Origin: Klenkia marina
Lineage (GTDB): Bacteria; Actinomycetota; Actinomycetes; Mycobacteriales; Geodermatophilaceae
Length of the DNA: 64,000 nt
Direction of reading: 5' to 3'
Assembly: GCF_900101025.1 (NCBI RefSeq)
Contig: NZ_FMUH01000007.1
Coordinates: 1-64,000, forward strand
The position numbers and the translations under genes were made by a program. Positions 7,865 to 17,033 of the stretch are shown one piece after another. The notes below the pieces were generated by a model. The model was given only the letters and a program-made list of their open reading frames with translations. It made no database searches and was not told the DNA's origin. Each line of letters opens with the position of its first letter. Positions within the stretch are counted from its first letter, which is position 1.

Positions 7865-8674
7865 ATGGCGGGTCGGATGGCAGGGAAGGTCGCGCTGATC
7901 ACGGGGGCCGCGCGCGGGCAAGGTCGGGCGCACGCCGTCCGGCTGGCGTCGGAGGGGGCCGACGTCATCGCCGTCGACGTCTGCGCCCAGCCGGTGACCA
8001 CGCACTACGCCGGCGCCACGGCCGACGACCTCGCCGAGACGGTGCGGCTGGTCGAGGCCCAGGACCGGCGGGTCGTCGCCCGCCAGGCCGACGTCGCCGA
8101 CTTCGCGGGGCTGTCGGCCGCGGTGTCCGAGGGCGTCGCCGAGCTGGGGCGGCTGGACGTCGTCGTCGCCAACGCCGGCATCTGCTCGGCCGGCAACAGC
8201 TGGGAGATCACCCTCGAGCAGTGGAACGAGACCGTGGCGGTCAACCTGACCGGCGTCTTCCACACCTGCAAGGCGACCATCCCCACCCTGCTCGAGCAGG
8301 GCACCGGCGGCTCGATCGTGATCACCAGCTCGGTGGCCGGGCTGCGCGGGTTGCCGTTCCTGTCGGCCTACGCCGCCACCAAGCACGGCGTGGTCGGCTA
8401 CGCGAAGTCGTTGGCCAACGAGCTGGCGCAGCACCGCATCCGGGTCAACACGGTGCACCCGCACGGTGTCGCCACCGGCATGACCGTCGACGACCTGGGC
8501 CCGCTGATCGCCGCGCACGCGCAGACGCTGGCGCCGATCTTCATGCAGGCGCTGCCCGACCAGGTGTCCGAGCCCGAGGACATCGCGAACGCCGTCGCGT
8601 TCCTCGCCAGCGACGAGGCCCGGCACGTCACCGGGATCCAGCTGCCCGTCGACCTGGGCACGCTCATCCGCTGA
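7865..8674 (+). CDS. Short-chain dehydrogenase, mycofactocin-coupled type
   Basis: The start is ATG 7865, preceded by GGGAGG. The 269-residue SDR has the cofactor loop TGAARGQGRAHA (about 13-24), an NAGIC strand, catalytic Ser (ITSSVAG) and YxxxK (YAATK). The GAARGQGR loop and the long insertion after the second strand (AVDVCAQ...ADDLAETVRLVE) are typical of SDRs annotated as carveol-dehydrogenase-like or mycofactocin-dependent. These bind NAD tightly and hand electrons to mycofactocin. The substrate is presumably an alcohol, but no mycofactocin biosynthesis gene is in the window. It sits between the amidohydrolase and FdrA blocks without sharing their palindrome, so it is probably unrelated to them. 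Confidence 0.85.
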   Translation: MAGRMAGKVALITGAARGQGRAHAVRLASEGADVIAVDVCAQPVTTHYAGATADDLAETVRLVEAQDRRVVARQADVADFAGLSAAVSEGVAELGRLDVVVANAGICSAGNSWEITLEQWNETVAVNLTGVFHTCKATIPTLLEQGTGGSIVITSSVAGLRGLPFLSAYAATKHGVVGYAKSLANELAQHRIRVNTVHPHGVATGMTVDDLGPLIAAHAQTLAPIFMQALPDQVSEPEDIANAVAFLASDEARHVTGIQLPVDLGTLIR

Positions 8675-8695
8675 CGGGCCGGGCCCGCGCCGTCC

Positions 8696-10102
8696 TCAGG
8701 CGAGGGCGGCGCGGGACTCCTCGGCGAGGGCGGCCACGGCCTGCTCGAAGCAGGCCGCCGGGGGCTGCACCAGGCCGGCACCGACCTGGCCGGTGCCGGC
8801 GACCCGACCGGCCATGCCGGTGTTGATCTGCGGCAGCCAGCCCGTGCGGGCCACGCTCAGCACGTCGATGCCGGTCGGGGCGCCGCGGAAGCCCAGGATC
8901 GGCACCTGCATGGCCGGGTTCTCCTGCAGGGTGATCTGGTACATCCGCTCGGTGGTGGCCAGCGCGTCGGGCACGGTGCCGCCGACGAAGCGCACGATCG
9001 CCGGGGCAGCAGCCATGCAGAACCCGCCGATGCCGTACGTCTCCATGATCGCGGAGTCGCCAATGTCGGGGTTGGCGTCCTCGGGGCCGTAGTCGCCCAG
9101 GAACAGGCCGACCGGGGTGTTCGCGGGGGCGGTGAACCAGCGGTCGCCGGTGCCCGCCGTGCGGATGCCGAACTCGGTGCCGTTGCGGGCCAGCGTGGTG
9201 ACCATCGTCGAGCCCGGGATCGAGCCCACGGCGTCCATCGCGAGCTTGGCGCTGGGCATGCCCAGGTTCAAGAAGAAGTGCTCGTTGCCGCCGATGAAGC
9301 GCAGCACCTCGGCGATGTCGTCCTTCGGGGCGTCGACGGCGACGATCGCCGGCGACAGCTCGCGCAGGGTCATGAGCGAACCGGCGCGGTTGCGGTTGTG
9401 CGCCTCGTCGCCCATCTGCAGCATCTGCGCCAGCACGCCGGTGACGTCGAGCGGCTCGGGCCGCGACCGGACGGCGGCCTGCAGGATCGGGCCCATCACG
9501 TCGGTCATCCAGTGCAGCCGGGTGATCACCTCGGGGCCGTAGGCGCCCATGCGCAGCACCTTGCCCAGGCCCTCGTTGAGGTTGCTGAACGCCTGCCGGC
9601 CGTCGGTCGGGTCGGTGAGGCACCACATCCACATGGACGGGCTGGTCACCCCGGCCATCGGGCCGACGGCGCGGTGGTGGTGGCAGCTGTCGAGCTCGAC
9701 GCCGCCGGAGGCGAGCAGCTGCTCGGCGGCCTCGGGGGTGTCGGCCCAGCCCTCGAAGAGGCAGGCACCCATGAGCGCTCCGCGCATCGGGCCCGAGGCG
9801 GTCTCCCAGGTCAGCGGCGGGCCCGAGTGCAGCAGGATGCGGCCGGACAGCCCGAGGACGTCGGACGCCGGCCGGACGTCGGTCAGGGTGGACCGGCTGG
9901 CCAGCACCCGCTCGACGGCGACCCGGTTGGCCGCGGCGCGGCGCGGGTCCAGCGCCAGCTGGGTGAGGTCGTCGGCGGACCCGATCGTCGGCGGGCGCCA
10001 CTCGACGTCGGTGACGGCCACGCCCTGGGCGCGCAGGGCGTCGGAGAACACGTCGACGCCGGCGGCCACCACGGCCGGGCGTCCGCTCAGCAGGTTGCTC
10101 AC
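8696..10102 (-). CDS. DUF1116 protein, YlbE/AllG-like subunit of an oxamate-transcarbamylase-type complex
   Basis: The GTG start at 10102 overlaps the fdrA stop by four bases (GTGA), so the two are translationally coupled. The 468-residue protein matches the DUF1116 family in length and conserved blocks, including SGPMRGALMGAC, SCHHHRAVGPMAGV, MWMWCL and DEAHNRNRAGS. In E. coli the homologue YlbE (AllG) forms oxamic transcarbamylase with FdrA (AllF) and YlbF (AllH), which converts oxalurate plus phosphate to oxamate plus carbamoyl phosphate. No DUF2877/YlbF gene is visible here. Beside a barbiturase-family enzyme and carbamate kinase, I infer that the complex acts on ureidomalonate or another carbamoylated acid. 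Confidence 0.85.
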   Translation of the reverse strand: MSNLLSGRPAVVAAGVDVFSDALRAQGVAVTDVEWRPPTIGSADDLTQLALDPRRAAANRVAVERVLASRSTLTDVRPASDVLGLSGRILLHSGPPLTWETASGPMRGALMGACLFEGWADTPEAAEQLLASGGVELDSCHHHRAVGPMAGVTSPSMWMWCLTDPTDGRQAFSNLNEGLGKVLRMGAYGPEVITRLHWMTDVMGPILQAAVRSRPEPLDVTGVLAQMLQMGDEAHNRNRAGSLMTLRELSPAIVAVDAPKDDIAEVLRFIGGNEHFFLNLGMPSAKLAMDAVGSIPGSTMVTTLARNGTEFGIRTAGTGDRWFTAPANTPVGLFLGDYGPEDANPDIGDSAIMETYGIGGFCMAAAPAIVRFVGGTVPDALATTERMYQITLQENPAMQVPILGFRGAPTGIDVLSVARTGWLPQINTGMAGRVAGTGQVGAGLVQPPAACFEQAVAALAEESRAALA

Positions 10103-11559
10103 TTGGAGGCCCCGATCAGGTCGAGCGCGAACCGGGTGGCCGCGGAGTTGGAGGCGAACACGTGCGCGCCGGCGGCGGCCAGCGCATCGGCCTGGCGGGA
10201 CCACCCCTGGGGGTCGCCCTCGGTGCCGACCAGCGCGACGACCACCGGGAAGGCCAGGTCGCGGATGGCCGGCACGAGCGCGCCGGCCGGGTCGGGGTCG
10301 GCGCCGTACCCGAGGACGACGTCCATGAGCAGGACGGCGGGCTCGCCGCTCGCGGCCAGGCCAGCGACGGCCTCCAGCCGCAGCGTGGGGTCGATCATCG
10401 GGTGCGCCCGGCCCACGGTGAGCGCGTCGTCGCCGAAGTCGACGACGACGTGCCCGGTGGCGCCGAACTCGGCGCCCAGGTCGAGCTCGGGCTTCAGCGG
10501 GGTGTTGCTGCGGACGTCGCCCAGCGCGGGGGCGGCGACCAGCATCGCCTCGTCGGCCAGGGTGCCGCCGGAGTAGAAGCCCTTGAGGACGGCGCCCGCG
10601 GGGGTCGGGCGGTCGGCGCCGGCGCGGGTCGGCCAGGCGGGGACCTCGGTGCCCATGTCGCGCAGCAGGGCCTCCACCGCGGCGGTGAGGTCGGGGCTGT
10701 CGGCGCTCAGGGCTGCGCTGGAGAAGACGGTGCCGAGCTCGGCCGCCGTCCGGGTGACCTCGGCGGCCACCTCGGGGGCCGGCGGCTTGCTGACCAGCAG
10801 CACCCGCTCGGTGGCGTCGTCGGCGTCGAGCATGCGCAGCGCGTCGAGGGTGGCCAGGCCGCCGACGGCGGCGGACAGGTCGCGCCCGCCGGTGCCGAGC
10901 ACGTGGCTGACGCCGACGCCGGCCATGTCGAGCAGGCAGCTGACCTGCTGGGCGCCGGTGCCCGACGCGGCGACCAGGCCGACCGGCCCGGGGCGGACGA
11001 CGTTGGCGAAGCCCAGGGCGACGCCGGAGACGATCGCGGTGCCGCAGTCGGGGCCCATGACCAGCACGCCGGCCTCGTGGGCGGCCTGCTTGAGCGCGAC
11101 CTCGTGCTCGACCGGGACGCCGTCGGAGAAGACCAGCACGCTGCGGCCGGCGGCGACGGCGTCCATCGCCTCGGCGACCGCGTACGGGCCGGGGACGCTG
11201 ATGACGGCCAGCGGGACGTCCTGGTCCTCGCCCATGGCGAAGCCGAGCGTGCGCGGGGGGATGGCGTCGGCCGAGCCGCGCTCCTCGCGGGCGGTCAGCG
11301 CGGCCTCGACGGCGGTGACCGCGGCGGCCAGCTCGGCGTCGTCGGTGGCCCGCAGCGCGATCAGCAGCTGGTCGGGCTTGGGGTCGCCCTCGGGCGAGAG
11401 GCCCATGCCGGCGGCGAGTTCGAGGTTCAGCGGCGTGGCCATGGCGACCAGGACGGCGACCACGCCGTCGCGGGCACCCACGGTCTTGCTGACCTGCATC
11501 AGCTTGACCGAGTCGGCGTAGACGCCGCTGCGGAGGGAGACGTGCACGGAGTCGCTCAC
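10099..11559 (-). CDS. fdrA: FdrA/AllF family protein (acyl-CoA-synthetase-like fold; transcarbamylase subunit)
   Basis: The GTG start at 11559 gives 486 residues, the family's normal size. N-terminal blocks such as SGVYADSVKLMQVSK and the two CoA-ligase-like Rossmann segments (VMGPDCGTAIVSGV and GLVAASGTGAQQVSCLLD) are characteristic. FdrA resembles the succinyl-CoA ligase alpha subunit, and its phosphoryl-type chemistry suits making an acyl phosphate such as carbamoyl phosphate. In E. coli it is one subunit of oxamic transcarbamylase. It is the first gene of a two-gene operon with DUF1116 and is divergent from the uracil-type permease. A -10 box TAGCGT lies 7 bases before GTG, so the mRNA is probably leaderless, with palindrome S2 just upstream. 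Confidence 0.87.
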   Translation of the reverse strand: MSDSVHVSLRSGVYADSVKLMQVSKTVGARDGVVAVLVAMATPLNLELAAGMGLSPEGDPKPDQLLIALRATDDAELAAAVTAVEAALTAREERGSADAIPPRTLGFAMGEDQDVPLAVISVPGPYAVAEAMDAVAAGRSVLVFSDGVPVEHEVALKQAAHEAGVLVMGPDCGTAIVSGVALGFANVVRPGPVGLVAASGTGAQQVSCLLDMAGVGVSHVLGTGGRDLSAAVGGLATLDALRMLDADDATERVLLVSKPPAPEVAAEVTRTAAELGTVFSSAALSADSPDLTAAVEALLRDMGTEVPAWPTRAGADRPTPAGAVLKGFYSGGTLADEAMLVAAPALGDVRSNTPLKPELDLGAEFGATGHVVVDFGDDALTVGRAHPMIDPTLRLEAVAGLAASGEPAVLLMDVVLGYGADPDPAGALVPAIRDLAFPVVVALVGTEGDPQGWSRQADALAAAGAHVFASNSAATRFALDLIGASK

Positions 11560-11566
11560 GGCTGCG

Positions 11567-11603
11567 ACGCTACCCGGAAAGTATTTCAGCGGTAAGGGAA
11601 ATC
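11567..11603 (-). promoter_or_regulatory. Regulon palindrome S2 and leaderless fdrA promoter
   Basis: The minus strand has -10 TAGCGT (11567-11572) 7 bases before the fdrA GTG. On the plus strand TATTTCAGCGGTAAGG (11582-11597), followed by GAAATC, matches S1 at 18 of 22 aligned bases. The distance from palindrome centre to -10 box is about 20 bases in both S1 and S2, so the operator architecture is conserved between the two operons. Confidence 0.72.
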
Positions 11604-11627
11604 TCGTGGCAACATCACGGGTACGAA

Positions 11628-11644
11628 GATTTAGCGCTGAGGTA
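11628..11644. promoter_or_regulatory. Regulon palindrome S3, permease side of the divergent region
   Basis: The minus strand reads TACCTCAGCGCTAAATC, a third member of the palindrome family and 45 bases from S2. It faces the permease-xdh operon, whose ATG is 110 bases downstream with a clear GGAGGA ribosome site. A pair of sites in one divergent control region suggests looping or independent control of each operon. Confidence 0.7.
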
Positions 11645-11753
11645 CTTCCGTTGTGTCGGTGGTGGGTGTCACAGTGGCCGCGCCCGGTGGGATCGAGCCC
11701 ACCGGAGAGCGTCTGCGGCCACGAACCCGGCCGCACCGAGCAGGAGGAACGTC

Positions 11754-13241
11754 ATGGCGTTCGGGTGGAAGTTGTACGGCGACGGGAAGACCCCGCCGCT
11801 GGGTGAGGCCGTGGCCCCGGACGAGCGCCTGTCCTGGCCCCGGACCATCGGCATCGGTGCGCAGCACGTGGTGGCCATGTTCGGCGCCACCTTCGTCTTC
11901 CCGCTGATCATGGGCCTGGACGCCAACCTCGCGATCATGATGAGCGGCATCGCGACGATCGTGTTCCTGCTGATCGTGAAGGGCCAGGTACCCAGCTACC
12001 TGGGCACCAGCGCGGCCTTCGTCGGCGGCGTGGTCGCCGTCCGCGCCAACGGCGGCGACTCCGGCGACGTCGTCGGCGCCATCCTCGTCTCGGGCGTCGT
12101 GCTGGCCCTGGTCGGGCTGGCGGTGCACTACGCGGGCCCGATCTGGGTGAACCGCATCCTGCCCCCGGCCGTCACCGGCGCGGTCATCATCATCATCGGC
12201 TTCAACCTGGCGCCGGTCGTGGCCAACACCTACTGGCCCCAGGACCAGTGGGTCGGCCTGTCGGTCATGGTGTTCGTGATCGTGGCCTCGCTGCTGCTGC
12301 GCGGCTTCTGGTCCCGCATCTCGATCCTGCTCGGCCTGGTCTTCGGCTACGTGCTGTCGATCGTGCTCGACGTCGCGGCCGGCCCCATCACGGGCCCCGA
12401 CGGCGCCGGCGTGGTCAGCACGCACGACCGCATCAGCTTCGACTCCGTCGGCGCCGCCGACTGGATCGGCCTGCCGTCGTTCACCGCCCCGAGCTTCTCG
12501 CTGAACTTCAGCCTGCTCGTGCTGCCGGCCGTCATCGCCCTCATCGCCGAGAACGCCGGGCACGTCAAGGCCGTCGCCGCGATGACCAAGCGCGACCTCG
12601 ACCCGGTGATGGGCCGCGCGATCTTCGCCGACGGCGTGGGCACCGTGCTGGCCACCTCGGTCGGCGGCTCGCCCACCACCACCTACGCCGAGAACATCGG
12701 CGTCATGGCCGCCACCCGCGTCTACTCGACGGCGGCCTACTACGTCGCCGCGATCGTGGCCATCCTGCTCGGCCTGTGCCCGAAGTTCGGCGCCCTGGTC
12801 AACATCATCCCGGGCGGGGTGCTCGGCGGGATCACCGTCGTCCTCTACGGGATGATCGGTCTGCTGGGCGCCAAGATCTGGAAGGAGAACCGGGTCGACT
12901 TCGCCAACCCGATCAACCTCGTGCCGCTCGCGGCCGGGATCATCATCGGCGTCGGCAACGTCAACCTCCAGGTCACCGACGAGTTCGCGCTGGGCGGCAT
13001 CTCCCTCGGCTCGATCGTGGCCGTCGTGGGCTGGCACCTCGCCCGCGCGCTGGCCCCGGCCGACATGAAGCAGTCCCTGCTGGCCGAGGACGGCTTCGCC
13101 CACGGCACCGGCCCGGCCCTCGGGGTCACCGGTGCCCACACCGCCGCCGCCGGTACCGGCAACGGCACCGCCGACCCGTCCTCGGTGGACGAGACGGCGG
13201 GCACCACCCAGACGATCGAGAGGGAGACCCGCAACCCGTGA
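11754..13241 (+). CDS. uraA: Uracil permease, NCS2 family, UraA type
   Basis: This is a proton-coupled nucleobase importer of the inner membrane. The 495-residue protein has about 14 hydrophobic segments and a hydrophilic tail of about 50 residues. The uracil-contacting residues of E. coli UraA are conserved: Glu and His in AENAGH (E266, H270) and Glu in TTTYAENIGVMAATRVYS (E313). That signature is UraA/RutG-like rather than xanthine-permease-like, which points to uracil as the imported compound. A GGAGGA ribosome site precedes ATG. Its stop overlaps the next start (GTGA), heading a five-gene operon with a molybdenum hydroxylase. Palindrome S3 lies upstream. Confidence 0.92.
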   Translation: MAFGWKLYGDGKTPPLGEAVAPDERLSWPRTIGIGAQHVVAMFGATFVFPLIMGLDANLAIMMSGIATIVFLLIVKGQVPSYLGTSAAFVGGVVAVRANGGDSGDVVGAILVSGVVLALVGLAVHYAGPIWVNRILPPAVTGAVIIIIGFNLAPVVANTYWPQDQWVGLSVMVFVIVASLLLRGFWSRISILLGLVFGYVLSIVLDVAAGPITGPDGAGVVSTHDRISFDSVGAADWIGLPSFTAPSFSLNFSLLVLPAVIALIAENAGHVKAVAAMTKRDLDPVMGRAIFADGVGTVLATSVGGSPTTTYAENIGVMAATRVYSTAAYYVAAIVAILLGLCPKFGALVNIIPGGVLGGITVVLYGMIGLLGAKIWKENRVDFANPINLVPLAAGIIIGVGNVNLQVTDEFALGGISLGSIVAVVGWHLARALAPADMKQSLLAEDGFAHGTGPALGVTGAHTAAAGTGNGTADPSSVDETAGTTQTIERETRNP

Positions 13242-14107
13242 AGCCCGCGCCCTTCGGCTACGCCGACCCCACCTCGCTCGACGAGGCGCTCACCCTCCTG
13301 ACCGAGGACGGCGCCAAGGTGTTGGCCGGAGGGCAGTCGTTGCTCCCCCTGCTGTCCATGCGCCTGGCCTCCCCGGCCACGCTGGTGGACATCAACAAGG
13401 TGCCCGGCCTGGACACCGTCGCCGTCAGCGGCGACGGGGTCCGGGTCGGGGCCCTGGTGCGGCACGCGCAGCTGCTGCACCACCCCGAGGCCGCACGCGT
13501 CCAACCGCTGCTGGCCCGGGCCACCGCGAACGTGGCCCACCCCGCGATCCGCAACCGCGGCACGACCGTCGGTTCCATCGCGCACGCCGACCCCTCCGGC
13601 GAGATGACCTCCGTGCTGGCGCTGACCGGTGGCTCCGTCACCGTCGCGACGCCCGAGGGCTCCTCCGCCGTCGACTGGGCCGACTTCTTCGTCGGCCCCC
13701 TCGAGACCTCGGTGCACGGCCCCGCCGTGGTCACCGACGCCTTCTTCCCCGCCCTGCCGCCGCGCTCGGGCACCGCCTTCGAGGAGGTGTCCCGCCGCAA
13801 GGGCGACTACGCCGTCTGCGGCGCCGGCGTGACCGTGACCCTCGACGACGACTCGAGGGTCGTCTCGGCTCGGGCGGCCTACATCTCCGTCGGGCTCGTG
13901 CCCGAGGTGCACGACCTCACCGAGGCCGTGCACGGTCGTACCGTCGACCAGGCCGACTGGGCCGCTGCCGGCGACCTCGCCCGCACCCTGGTCGACCCGG
14001 ACGGCGACCTGCACGCCAGCGCGGACTACCGCCGGCTGCTGGTCGGCGTCCTCACCGAACGCACCCTCGCCCGCGCGGGTGCCGAAGCCGCTGGGAGGAC
14101 CGCATGA
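13238..14107 (+). CDS. Molybdenum hydroxylase FAD subunit (xanthine dehydrogenase/CoxM family)
   Basis: The GTG start at 13238 gives 289 residues, the standard size for the medium subunit. The FAD-binding motifs AGGQSLLPLLSMR (about 32-44) and NRGTTVGSIAHADPSGE (about 106-122) are clear. It relays electrons from the 2Fe-2S subunit to an acceptor. The four-base overlaps on both sides place it in a single transcript with the permease and the other two subunits. Since the transporter is UraA-like, the complex is a candidate uracil/thymine dehydrogenase producing barbiturate; that substrate is inferred, not shown. Confidence 0.92.
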   Translation: MKPAPFGYADPTSLDEALTLLTEDGAKVLAGGQSLLPLLSMRLASPATLVDINKVPGLDTVAVSGDGVRVGALVRHAQLLHHPEAARVQPLLARATANVAHPAIRNRGTTVGSIAHADPSGEMTSVLALTGGSVTVATPEGSSAVDWADFFVGPLETSVHGPAVVTDAFFPALPPRSGTAFEEVSRRKGDYAVCGAGVTVTLDDDSRVVSARAAYISVGLVPEVHDLTEAVHGRTVDQADWAAAGDLARTLVDPDGDLHASADYRRLLVGVLTERTLARAGAEAAGRTA

Positions 14108-14625
14108 GCACCCCCGTCCAGACCGAGCGGGCCATCACCGTGACCGTGAACGGTGTGCCACGTGAAACCACCGTGCCGGTCCGCCGGCTGCTGTCGGACG
14201 CCCTGCGCCACGACCTGCAGCTCACCGGCACCCACGTCGGGTGCGAACACGGCGTGTGCGGTGCCTGCACCGTGCTCGTCGACGGCACCCCCGTGCGGTC
14301 GTGCCTCGTGCTCGCCGTGCAGGTGGACGGCAAGGAGGTCACCACCGTCGAGGGCCTGGCCCGCGACGACGGCCGGGGCGGGGAGATCCTGCACCCGGTG
14401 CAGGAGGCCTTCCGCGAGTGCCACGCCCTGCAGTGCGGGTTCTGCACCCCCGGGTTCCTCATGACCATGGCCGCCGGCCTCGAGGCCCGCGACACCTCGG
14501 CCGACATCACCGAGGAGGAGGTCGACGAGATCGTCGGCGGCAACCTGTGCCGGTGCACCGGCTACGCCAACATCAAGAAGGCCTGCCGGCACGCCGCCGG
14601 GCTCATGAAGGAGGCCGGCCAGTGA
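14104..14625 (+). CDS. Molybdenum hydroxylase 2Fe-2S subunit
   Basis: The 173-residue protein carries both iron-sulphur centres of the family. The plant-type N-terminal cluster is in GCEHGVCGACTVLVDG with a fourth Cys in VRSC. The all-helical C-terminal cluster is in QCGFCTPGF and NLCRCTGY. It links the molybdenum site to FAD. ATG 14104 overlaps the previous stop by four bases. Length and cysteine spacing are standard for CoxS/XdhC-type subunits. Confidence 0.95.
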   Translation: MSTPVQTERAITVTVNGVPRETTVPVRRLLSDALRHDLQLTGTHVGCEHGVCGACTVLVDGTPVRSCLVLAVQVDGKEVTTVEGLARDDGRGGEILHPVQEAFRECHALQCGFCTPGFLMTMAAGLEARDTSADITEEEVDEIVGGNLCRCTGYANIKKACRHAAGLMKEAGQ

Positions 14626-17033
14626 CCACGAAGCTGTTCGGCGAGCCGGTCCGCCGGCGCGAGGACCTCCGGCTGATCACCGGCCGCGGCCGCTACACCG
14701 ACGACATCGGCCACGGCGCGCTCGCCGCCGCCTTCGTGCGCAGCCCCTACGCGCACGCCCGCATCCTCGACATCGACGTCGACGCGGCGCTGGACGTCGA
14801 GGGCGTCGTCGCCGTCTACACCTACGAGGACCTGTACGGCCCGATGGCCGAGCCGCTGCCGGTGCTCATCCCGCACCCGCAGCTCACCGCGCCGCGCACC
14901 GGCTACCCGTTGGCCCGTGACGTCGTCCAGCACGTGGGCGAGGCCGTGGTCATGGTCGTGGCCACCGACCGGTACGTCGCCGAGGACGTCTGCGACCGCA
15001 TCGCCGTCTCCTACGAGGAGCTGCCGGTCGTCGTCGGCGTCGACGCGGCCAGGGAAGCCGTCCACAGCGTCCACAGCGACGTCCCCGACAACGTCGCCGC
15101 CCGGCACCACCAGGAGACCGGCGACGTCGAGGCCGCGCTGGCCGCCTCGGCGCACACGCTCAGCTTCACCCAGTACATCGAGCGCAGCGCCTGCATGCCC
15201 ATGGAGGGCAAGGGCGTGCACGCCGTCTGGAACCACGACGACTCCTCGCTGCGGGTGCACACCTCCACCCAGGCGTCCACCTCGGTGCGCGCGGCCATCG
15301 CGGCCAAGCTGCAGCTGTCGCTGGAGAAGGTCGAGGTCGTCGCCCCCGACGTCGGCGGCGGGTTCGGCGTCAAGATCGTGCACCCGTGGCCCGAGGAGCT
15401 GCTGGTGCCGATGGCCGCCATGGCCCTGGGCCAGCCGGTGCACTGGGCCGAGGACCGCCGGGAGCACTTCATCTCCTCCGCGCACGAGCGCGAGCAGCGC
15501 CAGGAGATCACCGTCGGCTACGACGACGAGGGCCGGGTCACCGCGCTCGACGTGCGCGGCTGGCACGACAACGGCGCCTACACCCCCTACGGGATCATCG
15601 TGCCGATCGTGACGGCCACCCAGCTGGTCGGCCCGTACGCGATCCCCGTCTACCGGGTGCGCATCGACAGCGTCTACACCAACACGGTCATCGTCACGCC
15701 GTACCGCGGCGCCGGGCGGCCCCAGGGCTGCTACGCCATGGAGCGGACGATGGACCGCATCGCGCAGGACCTCGGGCTCGACCGGGCCGAGGTGCGCCGG
15801 CGCAACCTCATCCAGCCCGACCAGTTCCCCTACGACCACCACCTGACCTTCCAGGACGGCCGGCCGGTCATCTACGACTCGGGCAACTACGAGGGCCTGC
15901 TCGACAAGCTCGTCGCGCTCGTCGGCTGGGACCGGGCCGAGGAGCGCCGGGCCGAGGCGGCCGCGCGCGGCAAGCAGCTGGGCATCGGCATGGCCATGTA
16001 CGTCGAGGGCACCGGTCCCGGCCCCTACGAGGGCGGCCACGTGCAGGTGCTCGGCAGCGGGAAGGTGCTGGTCTCCACCGGCCTCACCTCGCAGGGGCAG
16101 GGCCACGAGACCGCGTTCGCCCAGATCGTCGCCTCCGAGCTCGGCGTCCCCATCGAGGACATCGAGGTGGTCACCGGCGACACCCGGCGCTTCGGCTACG
16201 CGGTGGGCACCTTCGCCTCCCGGGCGGCGGTGATGAGCGGCAACGCCATCGCGCTCGCCGCCCGCGGGGTGCGCGCCAAGGCGCTGCGCATCGCCGCCGA
16301 CGTCCTGGAGGCCGACGTCGACGACCTCGAGATCGACGAGGGCGTCGTCCAGGTCAAGGGGACGCCGGGCGCCTCGATCCCGTTGCGCACCGTCGCCGTC
16401 CTGTCCAACCCGCTGCGCTACGCCTTCGACGAGGCCGCGCGTCAGGCCACCCAGTTCGCCGGGCCCGGCGACGACTCCAAGCCCCCCGTGGCCGTCGGCG
16501 ACGCCCCCGGCCTGGAGCACGTCGACTACTACTCCCCCATCCGGTCGACCTTCGCCTCCGGCGCGCACGCCGCGGTGGTGGAGATCGACCCGACCACCTG
16601 GGAGATCGACGTCGTCGACTACGCCGTGGTGCACGACTGCGGCAACATCGTGAACCCGATGATCGTCGAGGGCCAGGTCCACGGCGGGGTCGCCCAGGGC
16701 GTGGGCGGCGCGCTCTACGAGCGCATGGCCTACGACGCCGACGGCCAGCTGCAGAACGCCTCGTTCATGGACTTCCTCATGCCCTACGCCAGCGAGGTCC
16801 CCGACGTGGTCATCGACCACCAGGAGACCCCGTCGCCGCTGAACCCCCTGGGGCTCAAGGGCGCCGGCGAGGCCGGCGTCATCCCGGGCACCGCGTGCAT
16901 CGCCTCGGCCATCGAGGACGCCGTGGGCCGCCGCATCGCGGCCATGCCCATCTCCCCCACCGAGCTCTACGACCTGGTCCGCAACCCCGACGCCGAGCGC
17001 GTCCCCGCCGCTACCACTGGAGTCCCCGCGTGA
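14622..17033 (+). CDS. Molybdenum hydroxylase large (molybdopterin) subunit, xanthine-dehydrogenase-like
   Basis: The GTG start at 14622 gives 803 residues. The N-terminal block GEPVRRREDLRLITGRGRYTDD is typical of CoxL/XdhA-type subunits. Active-site loop PYRGAGRP (about residue 360) replaces the VAYRCSFR loop of true CO dehydrogenase, and the catalytic Glu sits in GLKGAGEAGV (about residue 748). The enzyme therefore hydroxylates a heterocycle or aldehyde, not CO. Co-transcription with a UraA-type permease, and the nearby barbiturase-family gene, suggest uracil or thymine at carbon 6. Xanthine or another azaheterocycle remains possible. Confidence 0.92.
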   Translation: MTTKLFGEPVRRREDLRLITGRGRYTDDIGHGALAAAFVRSPYAHARILDIDVDAALDVEGVVAVYTYEDLYGPMAEPLPVLIPHPQLTAPRTGYPLARDVVQHVGEAVVMVVATDRYVAEDVCDRIAVSYEELPVVVGVDAAREAVHSVHSDVPDNVAARHHQETGDVEAALAASAHTLSFTQYIERSACMPMEGKGVHAVWNHDDSSLRVHTSTQASTSVRAAIAAKLQLSLEKVEVVAPDVGGGFGVKIVHPWPEELLVPMAAMALGQPVHWAEDRREHFISSAHEREQRQEITVGYDDEGRVTALDVRGWHDNGAYTPYGIIVPIVTATQLVGPYAIPVYRVRIDSVYTNTVIVTPYRGAGRPQGCYAMERTMDRIAQDLGLDRAEVRRRNLIQPDQFPYDHHLTFQDGRPVIYDSGNYEGLLDKLVALVGWDRAEERRAEAAARGKQLGIGMAMYVEGTGPGPYEGGHVQVLGSGKVLVSTGLTSQGQGHETAFAQIVASELGVPIEDIEVVTGDTRRFGYAVGTFASRAAVMSGNAIALAARGVRAKALRIAADVLEADVDDLEIDEGVVQVKGTPGASIPLRTVAVLSNPLRYAFDEAARQATQFAGPGDDSKPPVAVGDAPGLEHVDYYSPIRSTFASGAHAAVVEIDPTTWEIDVVDYAVVHDCGNIVNPMIVEGQVHGGVAQGVGGALYERMAYDADGQLQNASFMDFLMPYASEVPDVVIDHQETPSPLNPLGLKGAGEAGVIPGTACIASAIEDAVGRRIAAMPISPTELYDLVRNPDAERVPAATTGVPA

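Noticed and set aside
11754-13241. Xanthine or urate permease rather than uracil permease
   Set aside because: The TTTYAENIGVMA signature and the Glu/His pair of AENAGH are UraA-like; the NAT signature of xanthine and urate carriers is absent.
14562-16820. Long minus-strand open frame (752 codons) opposite the Mo hydroxylase large subunit
   Set aside because: It is a mirror of a high-GC gene: its composition is Val/Gly/His/Asp-rich low complexity with no domain, while the plus strand encodes a clearly conserved enzyme.
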